Assembly: GCA_033763695.1 (NCBI GenBank)
Contig: JANRKB010000024.1
Coordinates: 1-23,723, forward strand
DNA: 23,723 bases
Origin: JANRKB01 sp033763695
GTDB lineage: Bacteria > Planctomycetota > Phycisphaerae > Phycisphaerales > UBA1924
Direction of reading: 5' to 3'
Part shown: in pieces, positions 17,255 to 23,723 of the stretch
Position numbering within the stretch: the first letter of the stretch is position 1
Layout of the letters: each line of letters starts with the position of its first letter
Made by a program: the position numbers and the translations under genes
The notes under the pieces: generated by a model
Database searches by the model: none
What the model saw: only the letters and a program-made list of their open reading frames with translations
What the model was told of the DNA's origin: nothing

Positions 17255-17674
17255 TCAGTGCGGCGGGGCGGTTCTCCTGGTCGTGCCCGCTCCGATGACC
17301 CCAAAGACCACCGCCGGGAAGACTGGGACGAGCAGCGGCGGCACCAGAGCGGGTGCAACGCACAGGGCCGCGAACAGGATGTCGAGACCGCTGCGCGTGG
17401 CAAAGACGCATGCGAGCGGGCCGCAGGTCGCGGCGAGCACGGCGGCGAGGGTGGCGGCCTTGCCGTGTCCCAAGTCGCGCAGCCAGAGCGTGCCGAAGAC
17501 GATCTCGATGCACGCGACGAGACACATGAAGATCTCGGTGAGTGCGATGAATCGGTGTTGGCTCGGCGGCTGGGTCGCCGGAAGCAGCAGAAGGAGTACG
17601 AGCGCCATCATCGCCGCGCATGCCGCGAGGCTGGTCAGGATGGCCCATCGCGTTGAAAATCCGGGATCGCGCAT
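17255..17674 (-). CDS. Small four-helix membrane protein, function unknown
   Basis: 139 residues from the ATG at 17674 ('MRDPGFSTRW'), directly before the first helix; a start at 17722 would add 16 residues. Neither has a clear ribosome binding site. The much longer open frame to 18793 is antisense to the subtilase gene and rejected. Hydrophobic helices are 'AILTSLAACAAMMALVLLLLL', 'FMCLVACIEIVFGTLWL', 'AATLAAVLAATCGPLACVF' and 'LPALVPPLLVPVFPAVVFGVIG'-like sequence near the end, followed by a short Arg/Pro tail. No family is recognised. It is divergent from the 17786 gene and convergent on no gene, lying in line with and upstream of the tRNA-Thr promoter. Confidence 0.5.
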   Translation of the reverse strand: MRDPGFSTRWAILTSLAACAAMMALVLLLLLPATQPPSQHRFIALTEIFMCLVACIEIVFGTLWLRDLGHGKAATLAAVLAATCGPLACVFATRSGLDILFAALCVAPALVPPLLVPVFPAVVFGVIGAGTTRRTAPPH

Positions 17675-17723
17675 GGGTGGAGGTACTGAGTCGTCAGACT
17701 GAAACTTTAACAAGCAAAACATC

Positions 17724-17752
17724 TTGGACCAAGCCAGTCGGTGCGGTATGCT
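17724..17752 (+). promoter_or_regulatory. Candidate promoter of the second subtilase gene
   Basis: TTGGAC (17724-17729), 17-bp spacer, TATGCT (17747-17752), 33 bp before the start codon. It overlaps the possible longer start of the divergent membrane-protein gene, which is one reason to prefer that gene's shorter start. Confidence 0.4.
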
Positions 17753-17785
17753 CGCGCGGCACTCAGTCATTCCGGGAGGTGGACG

Positions 17786-19525
17786 ATGGGTGACGCTCGT
17801 GTGGGCAAGCGTGGGTTCGTGTCGTGTGCTTGTGCTGTTGCGGCGTGTATCGTCGTTGGGGCGGCCGCGGGCGAGGTGCAGGCGCAGGTCGCCACCCGAT
17901 ACTACTTCAAGCAGGCGATGCCGCTGCGGGTTGATTCGTCGCGGGTTGCGCTCCGACCCGATGCGGCTCGCCGGACGCCAGAGGCCGAGCGGGCCGCGCT
18001 TGCGGCGGCAGGTCTTGATGCCGAAAGTGCGTCGCCTTGGGTATCGGGCGGCTGGGTGTTGTATGACGTACTGCCGAATGCGATGGCGCGCGGCACCGAT
18101 GCAATGACGGAAGCGCGGGCGCGCGTCGCTGCGGCGACGGCGCTCGGCTTTGCGTCCCCCGTGTTTCTTGACGACGATGGCCAACCGATGTTTGTCACGC
18201 CCGATGTGCTCGTCGGGTTTGAGCGCGAGCTTGAGGACGCGCAGGCCCGCGAGCGTGCCGCCGCGTTCGGCGCGGTCGCACCCGGACGCTTCGGCGAGAT
18301 GCCCGCGTCGGTGCGTGTGACGCCGAGCACGCGCAACGGCTGGGACGTGCTTGACGCGGCGAACCAGTTGGCCACGCGTGAGGACGTGATCTTCGCCGAG
18401 CCCGACATGGCGTTCCGCGGTCGCGCCGCTCTGGTGCCCAACGACCCGGAGTTTGGTCAGTGCTGGGCCTTGGACAACAACAGCCAGTTCAGCGGGCCGC
18501 CGGGCTTTGACCTTGGTGCGGTGAAGGCGTGGGACATCACCACGGGCAATCCGTCGATCATCACGACGGTGCTGGATACCGGCGTCGAGCAGGACCATCC
18601 GGACATCAATCAAATCACCGGAAAGGACTTTACGGGCTCGCCTGCACTCAACGGCGGACCGGGAAACGACTGCGACAACCACGGCACGGCAGTCGCCGGC
18701 TGCATCTCTGCCAAGATCAACAACAATCTCGGAATCGTCGGTATCGCCCCGACCACACGCATCGCGTCGGCACGCGCCTTTGTCAGCGGTCAAGCGTGCA
18801 ACGGGACATGGTCGTCAAATGCAAGTTGGACGGTCGACGCGCTCGCCTGGGCACAGTCGATCGGCGCGCGGGTGACAAACAACAGCAACATCTATGGGTT
18901 CACGTCCGCTGCGATTGATCAGAAGTATCTGGATACCCGCAACGCGGGGCTTGTGCACTTTGTCGCCGCGGGGAACGACGGCCGGAGCAGCCTTGGCTAT
19001 CCGTCGAGCCTGCTCTCGGTCAATGCGGTGGGCGCGATGGAGACAGACGCAACGCGGGCATCGTTCTCAAACTACGGAAGCGGGCTCGACTTTTCCGCGC
19101 CCGGGTCGTTCATCTACACCACCGATCGCGTTGGCGGCAAGGGCTATTCCGTGCTGGACAACGCGTATCTCAGCGGCACGTCATTCGCGTCGCCCTATGC
19201 CGCGGGGGTTGCAGCGCTTGTGCTGTCGCGGAACCCGCTGCTCACGTCGCGTCAGGTGACACGGGTCATGCAACAGACGGCGCGGGACTATGGCACCACG
19301 GGCTATGACACGACGTTCGGATATGGGCTTGTTCGCGCTGATGCCGCCGTGGCTCGGGCGTGCCTGTCGGACTTCAACGCTGACACTTTTCTTACGTTCG
19401 AGGATTTCGATGCGTTCATCGATGCGTTCAAACGGGGTGTGTTGGCTGCAGATGTGAATGCCGACAACCAGGTGACAACTGCGGATATCGACGCGTTCCT
19501 GAACGCGTTTGAGCGCGGCTGCTGA
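17786..19525 (+). CDS. Secreted subtilisin family (S8) protease with C-terminal GC-type dockerin
   Basis: 579 residues from the ATG at 17786, preceded by GGGAGGTGG; 15 more codons are open upstream but lack a ribosome binding site. The signal peptide covers ~1-33 ('CACAVAACIVVGAAAGEVQA'). Residues ~138-212 ('PDVLVGFERE' through 'DVIFAEPDMAF') are a fervidolysin-like inhibitory prodomain. The catalytic domain (~245-525) has Asp264 in 'TVLDTGVEQDHPD', His299 in 'NHGTAVAG', oxyanion Asn397 in 'AAGNDG' and Ser466 in 'SGTSFASP', so it should be active. The tail has two EF-hand-like repeats: the first, DFNADTFLTFEDFD, is near-standard; the second, DVNADNQVTTADID, is more diverged; the protein ends Glu-Arg-Gly-Cys. 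It differs from the 4399 protease in prodomain type and in lacking the Kp43-like beta-sandwich, so the two are not recent copies. Confidence 0.93.
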   Translation: MGDARVGKRGFVSCACAVAACIVVGAAAGEVQAQVATRYYFKQAMPLRVDSSRVALRPDAARRTPEAERAALAAAGLDAESASPWVSGGWVLYDVLPNAMARGTDAMTEARARVAAATALGFASPVFLDDDGQPMFVTPDVLVGFERELEDAQARERAAAFGAVAPGRFGEMPASVRVTPSTRNGWDVLDAANQLATREDVIFAEPDMAFRGRAALVPNDPEFGQCWALDNNSQFSGPPGFDLGAVKAWDITTGNPSIITTVLDTGVEQDHPDINQITGKDFTGSPALNGGPGNDCDNHGTAVAGCISAKINNNLGIVGIAPTTRIASARAFVSGQACNGTWSSNASWTVDALAWAQSIGARVTNNSNIYGFTSAAIDQKYLDTRNAGLVHFVAAGNDGRSSLGYPSSLLSVNAVGAMETDATRASFSNYGSGLDFSAPGSFIYTTDRVGGKGYSVLDNAYLSGTSFASPYAAGVAALVLSRNPLLTSRQVTRVMQQTARDYGTTGYDTTFGYGLVRADAAVARACLSDFNADTFLTFEDFDAFIDAFKRGVLAADVNADNQVTTADIDAFLNAFERGC

Positions 19526-19847
19526 GTGGCGCGGTGCACGCCGCAGAAGTCGAAGTGCCAGCGGGCACTGCTCCCGAACACAATGCGACGATGTTTGTTG
19601 AACGTCGTTGGGATGTCGGTGCGGCATCACGAGCGCGTACGAGCGTGTGGCCGGGAATTCTGCTGATTTCCGCATCGAATCGTGATGATTCCGTTTCTTT
19701 TCACTTTTGCGCGATGACTCCATTCGCTAGTCTCGCGGGTTGTGCTGTCGCGGCATGCGTGTCGCGGCGAAGGGGATTCGGCGGTCGTCGCTTCCGCCGC
19801 GACGCCGCGCGGATCGGTTTGAACTGTCTTGCAAGGAGAGAGTTGAC
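19526..19847 (+). other. Intergenic region without a gene
   Basis: 322 bp. A small stem AGTGCC/GGCACT with a 4-nt loop lies at 19554-19569, without a T-tract. An A/T-richer patch (about 19666-19710) probably holds the promoter of the following gene, but no pair of boxes is convincing. Confidence 0.5.
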
Positions 19848-20780
19848 ATGCGTTTGACCAAGTTTGTGTGCGCCGGCGCGCTCGTCGCGGCGGCGTGTTC
19901 GACCGCTTCGGCCCAGCTGGTGTTCGGCACGACCTCGCCGACCACGACCAATCCGGCCGCCGTGTATCTGAACATCAACACCGGCACGACGACCACACTG
20001 TGGAACTCGGCCTCGCAGAAGAAGGTGAACGGTCTTGCCGCCGACAACGTCAACGGCAAGCTTTACTCGAACGATGCCGCACGCCTCAACGTGTGGAACT
20101 ACGGCAACGTCGGCACCACCCCGACGCTGATCGGCGGCATGTATCGCACCAATGACAATGTGTCGTTCGCGGCGACCGGCGTCGATGGCCTGGCGTGGGC
20201 CAACGGCCAGCTCTACGGCTCGACCTCGTTTGGCAGCACGGTGTTCAAGCGCGGCATCTATCGCATCAACACGACGCCCGACTCGGGCGGACGCTGCGTG
20301 ATGACCGCGCTGTGGACCGACCCCACGGGCGTCGGCACCAGCTCGGGCACGCTGCAGTTTGGCGGTATTGATTACAACGCCGCGGACGGCAAGTTCTGGG
20401 TGACCAACGGTACGGACACGACGTCGACGGGCGGCACGTATCAGCGCGCGATCTACACGGTCGATGCGTTCGGTTCGGGCGCGATGACCAAGATCGCTGA
20501 CTTCCCGATGGGATACACGCAGATCGACGGACTGGCCATCGGCGGCGGTTATGCGTGGATCACGCAGCAGACTCCGGGCTCGGCCACCGTCAATATCTTC
20601 GGCTACAACCTCAGCACCGGCGTGTACGACAAGTCGTTCTCGTTCGCGCTGGCCGACGGCACGCAGCGTGCGTCGGGCGCGACATGGGCTCCGGACGCGT
20701 ATCTTCCGATCCCGGCCCCGGCGGGCGCGGGCGTGCTGGCGCTGGCGGGCGCGATGGGCCTGCGTCGTCGTCGCGTGTGA
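19848..20780 (+). CDS. Exported protein with PEP-CTERM-like C-terminal sorting tail
   Basis: 310 residues from the ATG at 19848, with AAGGAG about 9 bp upstream and an immediate signal peptide ('MRLTKFVCAGALVAAACSTASA'). The body, with 'NGLAADNVNGKLYSND', 'VDGLAWANGQLYG', 'FGGIDYNAADGKFWVTN' and 'IDGLAIGGGYAWITQ', shows repeated units of the kind found in beta-propellers: each ends in a strand followed by a 'G-x-L/F-Y/W' turn. No enzyme motif is seen. The C-terminus 'LPIPAPAGAGVLALAGAMGL' plus four Arg and Val is the PEP-CTERM layout with Ala in place of Glu. It is likely exported and then sorted or anchored at the surface. A good terminator follows, so it is monocistronic. Confidence 0.82.
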   Translation: MRLTKFVCAGALVAAACSTASAQLVFGTTSPTTTNPAAVYLNINTGTTTTLWNSASQKKVNGLAADNVNGKLYSNDAARLNVWNYGNVGTTPTLIGGMYRTNDNVSFAATGVDGLAWANGQLYGSTSFGSTVFKRGIYRINTTPDSGGRCVMTALWTDPTGVGTSSGTLQFGGIDYNAADGKFWVTNGTDTTSTGGTYQRAIYTVDAFGSGAMTKIADFPMGYTQIDGLAIGGGYAWITQQTPGSATVNIFGYNLSTGVYDKSFSFALADGTQRASGATWAPDAYLPIPAPAGAGVLALAGAMGLRRRRV

Positions 20781-20807
20781 GTGATGTGAGTGGAGTGAAT
20801 CAAAGAG

Positions 20808-20836
20808 CCGCGAGGGAAACCTCGCGGTTGTTCTTT
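20808..20836 (+). terminator. Intrinsic terminator after the 19848 gene
   Basis: Perfect 8-bp stem CCGCGAGG/CCTCGCGG closed by a GAAA tetraloop and followed by TTGTTCTTT, 27 bp after the stop. On the minus strand the stem is followed by CTCTTTG, so it may also serve convergent hflX transcription. Confidence 0.8.
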
Positions 20837-20988
20837 GGCGCGTGGAGCGACAGCGGGCCGAACGCGGGGCATTTCGAACCCTCCAGCCACTTATCGCGGG
20901 TTCGCTGTGAAGGCAGCACCGATGTCCGCGCGGACTTGGACATCGGTGGCACGTGGCGCGGACGTGTCGCAGCGGTGTGCCGCGTGCA

Positions 20989-22428
20989 TCAAGTCTGCTG
21001 CGCTTCCCATGGCGTGGCGCGGGGCGGGTCGATCGCGCCGATGGGGCCGATGGTGGGGACAAGCCCGCCGTCGGCGGGACGGATCTGCATCTTGGCGCCC
21101 GCGGAGCGGAGTTGATCAAGCTGGCGAGTGCCGATGCGGGCACGGAGTGTGACGCTGTCGGTGGTGTACTCGCGCGAAGAGACCTGGCCGCGATTCTCGA
21201 TGACGCTGATGGTGCGCGAGTCGCGCAGCGGCACGGTGATGAACAGGTCGCGGATCTCGCCCATCGCGGCGCTGCGGATGCGATCGTGCAGTTCGCGCAG
21301 GCCGACTTGCTCGATGACCGGCGCGTCGCGCGGCGGAAGTGCGCTGATCGCGATCGCGCTGGGGACTTTCTGCTTCCACACCAGCAGTTCCGCGTTGTCG
21401 CGGAGTTTGTCGGTCTTGTTCAGCAGCAGGATGCGGCTGGGCGGCGTCCAGCCGCGCTTCTGCTCTTCTTCGCCCTTGGCGACTTCGGCGAGCAGTTCGT
21501 CGAGCGTCTTGGTGACGGTGTGGTACTGCAGTTCGGCGGAGGGATCGGAGACATCGAGCACGATGAGCAGCACGTCGGCGTGCGTGGCTTCTTCGAGCGT
21601 CGCGCGGAAGGCCGCGATGAGGTTGTGCGGCAAATCGCGCACGAAGCCGACGGTGTCGCTGAGCATGACCGAGAGCCCGCCGCCCAGATCCCATTGGCGG
21701 GTGCGCGTCATGAGCGTGGCGAAGACGCGATCGTCGGCGTATGCGCCGCCGGCGGTGAGCGTGTTGAAGAGCGTGCTCTTGCCAGCGTTGGTGTAGCCGA
21801 CGATGCCGACGGTGAAGTGCTCCTGCTTGCGCTGCTGCACTTCGCGGCGCTTGCGATCCTGCACGATGCGGATCTCGTGTTCGAGGTCGTTGCGACGGCT
21901 CTGCACGAGGCGGCGGTCGATCTCAAGCTGCTGTTCGCCGGGGCCGCGGCTGCCGATGCCGCCGGTGATGCGCTCCAGGTGGCTCCACATCGCCTTGAGG
22001 CGCGGGTAGGTGTATTCGAGCTGCGCGAGTTCGACCTGGAGCTGTGCCTCAGCGCTGCTGGCGCGGCTGGCGAAGATGTCGAGGATCAGTTCGCTGCGAT
22101 CAATGACCTTGCGGAGCGTTTCCTTCTCCAGGTTGCTGATCTGCTTGGGCGACAGATCGTGATCGAAGATGATGGTGGTGGCGCCGAGTTCTTCGCACAG
22201 AGCCTTGAGTTCGCTGATCTTGCCGCTGCCCATGAAGGTGGCGGGGATGGGCTTGGCGAGGTTCTGGGAGAGTTCGCCGACGACGCGCGCGCCGGCCTGC
22301 TCGGCGAGGGAGCGGAGCTCGCCGAAGGGATCGCGGACGTCATAGCGGGAGTCGGGCAGGCGGACCGCCGCGAGGACGGCGCGCTCGGCGCTGACCTGGA
22401 TACCGGAACGTTCTTGTGGGGGGGGCAT
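20989..22428 (-). CDS. hflX: GTPase HflX (ribosome-splitting/rescue GTPase)
   Basis: 479 residues from the ATG at 22428 ('MPPPQERSG'); the frame is open to 22536 but that would overlap the divergent gene. HflX binds 50S subunits and splits stalled ribosomes, mainly under stress. The N-terminal nucleotide-binding-like domain (~14-115) contains 'ATFMGSGKISEL' and 'LSPKQISNLE'; a helical linker follows with 'LAQLEYTYPRL' and 'GGIGSRGPGEQQLE' (~135-168). The G domain has G1 'GYTNAGKST' (211-219), G3 'DTVGF' (258-262) and G4 'NKTD' (337-340). Switch I reads 'FATLMTRTRQW' where 'FATLD' is usual, a small deviation. A C-terminal region of ~80 residues after the G domain is present. There is no clear ribosome binding site. 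It is divergent from the acyltransferase gene across 98 bp; hfq is not adjacent. Confidence 0.95.
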   Translation of the reverse strand: MPPPQERSGIQVSAERAVLAAVRLPDSRYDVRDPFGELRSLAEQAGARVVGELSQNLAKPIPATFMGSGKISELKALCEELGATTIIFDHDLSPKQISNLEKETLRKVIDRSELILDIFASRASSAEAQLQVELAQLEYTYPRLKAMWSHLERITGGIGSRGPGEQQLEIDRRLVQSRRNDLEHEIRIVQDRKRREVQQRKQEHFTVGIVGYTNAGKSTLFNTLTAGGAYADDRVFATLMTRTRQWDLGGGLSVMLSDTVGFVRDLPHNLIAAFRATLEEATHADVLLIVLDVSDPSAELQYHTVTKTLDELLAEVAKGEEEQKRGWTPPSRILLLNKTDKLRDNAELLVWKQKVPSAIAISALPPRDAPVIEQVGLRELHDRIRSAAMGEIRDLFITVPLRDSRTISVIENRGQVSSREYTTDSVTLRARIGTRQLDQLRSAGAKMQIRPADGGLVPTIGPIGAIDPPRATPWEAQQT

Positions 22429-22526
22429 GTTCTGGTGAATGCTAGGAAGGATGGAATACGCGGTGATGTTTGTGCAAAACACGGCGTGCGTGCCGTGGGC
22501 GGCGCGTTCTTCGGTAGGATGGTGGA

Positions 22527-23723
22527 GTGAACGCATCTCCTTCGTCGTCTGCCGTCCCGGTCGTCGGCTCGGCTGCTGGTTCGGATGGTCGCGCGGCCGA
22601 GGGCGTGGCCGCGGCTTTTCAGAACGCGCAGAGCACGCCGCGCCTGCGGTGTCTGGATCTGTTTCGCGGGTTCGACATCATCGCGATGCTGATGGTCAAC
22701 TGCTCGGTGGGTAAGGCCGAGGGGCTGTTTCCGCGGCAGTTCTTCCATGTGCAGATCTGGAGCGAGGGCAAGGGCGCGACGTTCTGCGATCTGGTCTTCC
22801 CGTGGTTCCTGTTCATCATGGGCGTGGGTGTGCCGTTCAGCCTGCGCGGCGGGCGCGGCAAGGACAAGAGCACACTCACGATCATCCTGCAGGCGGTGCG
22901 GCGCTGTCTGGTGCTGATGTTGCTGGGGGCGTTGATTCACGCGGCGCGCGATGCACGCGGCGATCAGGCGACCAACTGGCCTTGGTCGATTCTCGGGTGG
23001 GACATCTTGCCGTTCTTGGGGTGGGCGTATCTCGTGTGCGTGCTGCTGAGCCTGCTGCCGCGTGCGGTGCAGGTGGCGTTTGTGGTCGCGATGCTCGTGA
23101 TGAAGGTGTTGATGCTCGCCGTCGTGAACTATCCGGGCGAAACGCAGGTGGTGTGGGAGCAGAAGAAGAACCTGGAGATCTACGCGAGCGAGCAGTTCGG
23201 CGCGTGGCTCAGCCAGTTCATGTCCGAGGCGAACGCCAAGTTCTGGGCCGGCTGGAGCAGGGGGTTCTTCAACATTCTGCCGGGGGCGGCACTGACGCTG
23301 ATGGGGGCGTGGTGCGGCGAGGTGCTGCGGAGCGCGACCGCCGAGCCGCGTGCCAAGACCGCGTGGATCGGCGTCGCGGGGATGGTGGCGACCGTGCTGG
23401 CGTATGCGATCGAGCCGTGGCTGGGCTTCAGCAAGGATTTCTTCACCACGTCGTACATCCTGCTGGCGGCGGGCACGGGCGCGATGATCCTCGCGCTGAT
23501 GCATCAGGTCTTTGAAGTCTGGCGCTTCAGCGGCTGGGGGCTGGTTGCGCTGGGAGGCGGCATTGGGCTGGGCTGGCTCAGCCTGCAGCACGTGCGGCTC
23601 ACCGGCGAGTCATTCCATCTGTCGACGTGGGTGACCTTCGGCCTGATGGCCGCGATTGGCACAGTGGGGTCGCTGTGGTCGCTGGGGGCACGCTTCGGCG
23701 GGCCGGCGATCAAGGACCTGGGG
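22527..23723 (+). CDS. HGSNAT-like membrane acyltransferase (COG4299 type), 3' end outside window
   Basis: 399 codons are visible from a GTG at 22527 with AGGA about 7 bp upstream; the frame is open to the window end. After a ~38-residue Ser/Ala-rich cytoplasmic tail comes 'RLRCLDLFRGFDIIAMLMVN' (~39-58), the start motif of this family, then 'FFHVQIWSEGKGATFCDLVFPWFLFIMGVGVPFS' region (positions 72-105) with His74 and Trp78 before 'DLVFPWFLF'. At least six further hydrophobic helices follow. Relatives include heparan-alpha-glucosaminide N-acetyltransferase, which moves acetyl groups across a membrane onto an amino sugar; the substrate here is unknown. A long loop ~195-245 ('ETQVVWEQKKNLEIYASEQFG') sits between helices. 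The divergent neighbour hflX does not suggest a pathway. Confidence 0.85.
   Translation, partial: MNASPSSSAVPVVGSAAGSDGRAAEGVAAAFQNAQSTPRLRCLDLFRGFDIIAMLMVNCSVGKAEGLFPRQFFHVQIWSEGKGATFCDLVFPWFLFIMGVGVPFSLRGGRGKDKSTLTIILQAVRRCLVLMLLGALIHAARDARGDQATNWPWSILGWDILPFLGWAYLVCVLLSLLPRAVQVAFVVAMLVMKVLMLAVVNYPGETQVVWEQKKNLEIYASEQFGAWLSQFMSEANAKFWAGWSRGFFNILPGAALTLMGAWCGEVLRSATAEPRAKTAWIGVAGMVATVLAYAIEPWLGFSKDFFTTSYILLAAGTGAMILALMHQVFEVWRFSGWGLVALGGGIGLGWLSLQHVRLTGESFHLSTWVTFGLMAAIGTVGSLWSLGARFGGPAIKDLG

Noticed and set aside
17675..18793. Long N-terminal extension of the 17255 membrane protein
   Set aside because: It is antisense to the second subtilase and covers that gene's promoter region; only the last ~139 residues look like a real membrane protein.
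19701..21143. 480-residue minus-strand ORF
   Set aside because: It runs across the 19848 gene, its terminator and the end of hflX; the His/Arg-rich composition is not protein-like.
20953..22530. 525-residue plus-strand ORF opposite hflX
   Set aside because: It is antisense to the well-supported HflX protein.
22086..23591. 501-residue minus-strand ORF opposite the acyltransferase
   Set aside because: The plus strand encodes a recognisable HGSNAT-like protein there; the minus-strand product is His/Arg/Gln-rich shadow sequence.

Overview
The window is a GC-rich stretch of bacterial chromosome, most likely from a planctomycete of the class Phycisphaerae. Three things point there: (1) four secreted proteins end in a tandem dockerin-like EF-hand module whose last two residues are Gly-Cys, the type I recall as the 'GC-type dockerin' of Phycisphaerales; (2) two further secreted proteins end in a PEP-CTERM-like tail (Pro motif, hydrophobic helix, Arg cluster); (3) EF-Tu has a non-standard switch I region. 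The genus cannot be named from sequence alone.

Layout. 3-3242 (+): 3' part of a very large AsmA/YhdP-like envelope protein. 3280-3975 (-): PEP-CTERM-like exported protein. 4399-10583 (+): a run of three GC-dockerin proteins, namely a Kp43-like subtilase, a protein of unknown function and a BNR/Asp-box beta-propeller protein, each with its own leader and a hairpin after its stop. 10759-11799 (+): fabH. 11913-13256 (-): two small membrane proteins of unknown function, associated with an imperfect 74-bp direct repeat. 13415-17048 (-): the translation/secretion block in transcription order tRNA-Thr(GGU), tuf, rpmG, tRNA-Trp(CCA), secE, nusG, with a likely promoter upstream of tRNA-Thr and a strong intrinsic terminator after nusG. 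17255-17674 (-): small membrane protein. 17786-19525 (+): a second GC-dockerin subtilase of a different subfamily. 19848-20780 (+): a second PEP-CTERM-like protein. 20989-22428 (-): hflX. 22527-end (+): an HGSNAT-like membrane acyltransferase, cut by the window edge.

Biology. The housekeeping block (EF-Tu, L33, SecE, NusG and two tRNAs) resembles the classic tRNA-tuf-secE-nusG arrangement, but it stops after nusG instead of continuing into rplK. The rest is dominated by exported proteins carrying two different C-terminal sorting-type tails. The most interesting features are the GC-dockerin family, the secE frame that runs back through tRNA-Trp with no usable start after the tRNA, the EF-Tu G-domain changes, and two sets of decayed local duplications. 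No CRISPR array, insertion sequence or phage gene was seen.
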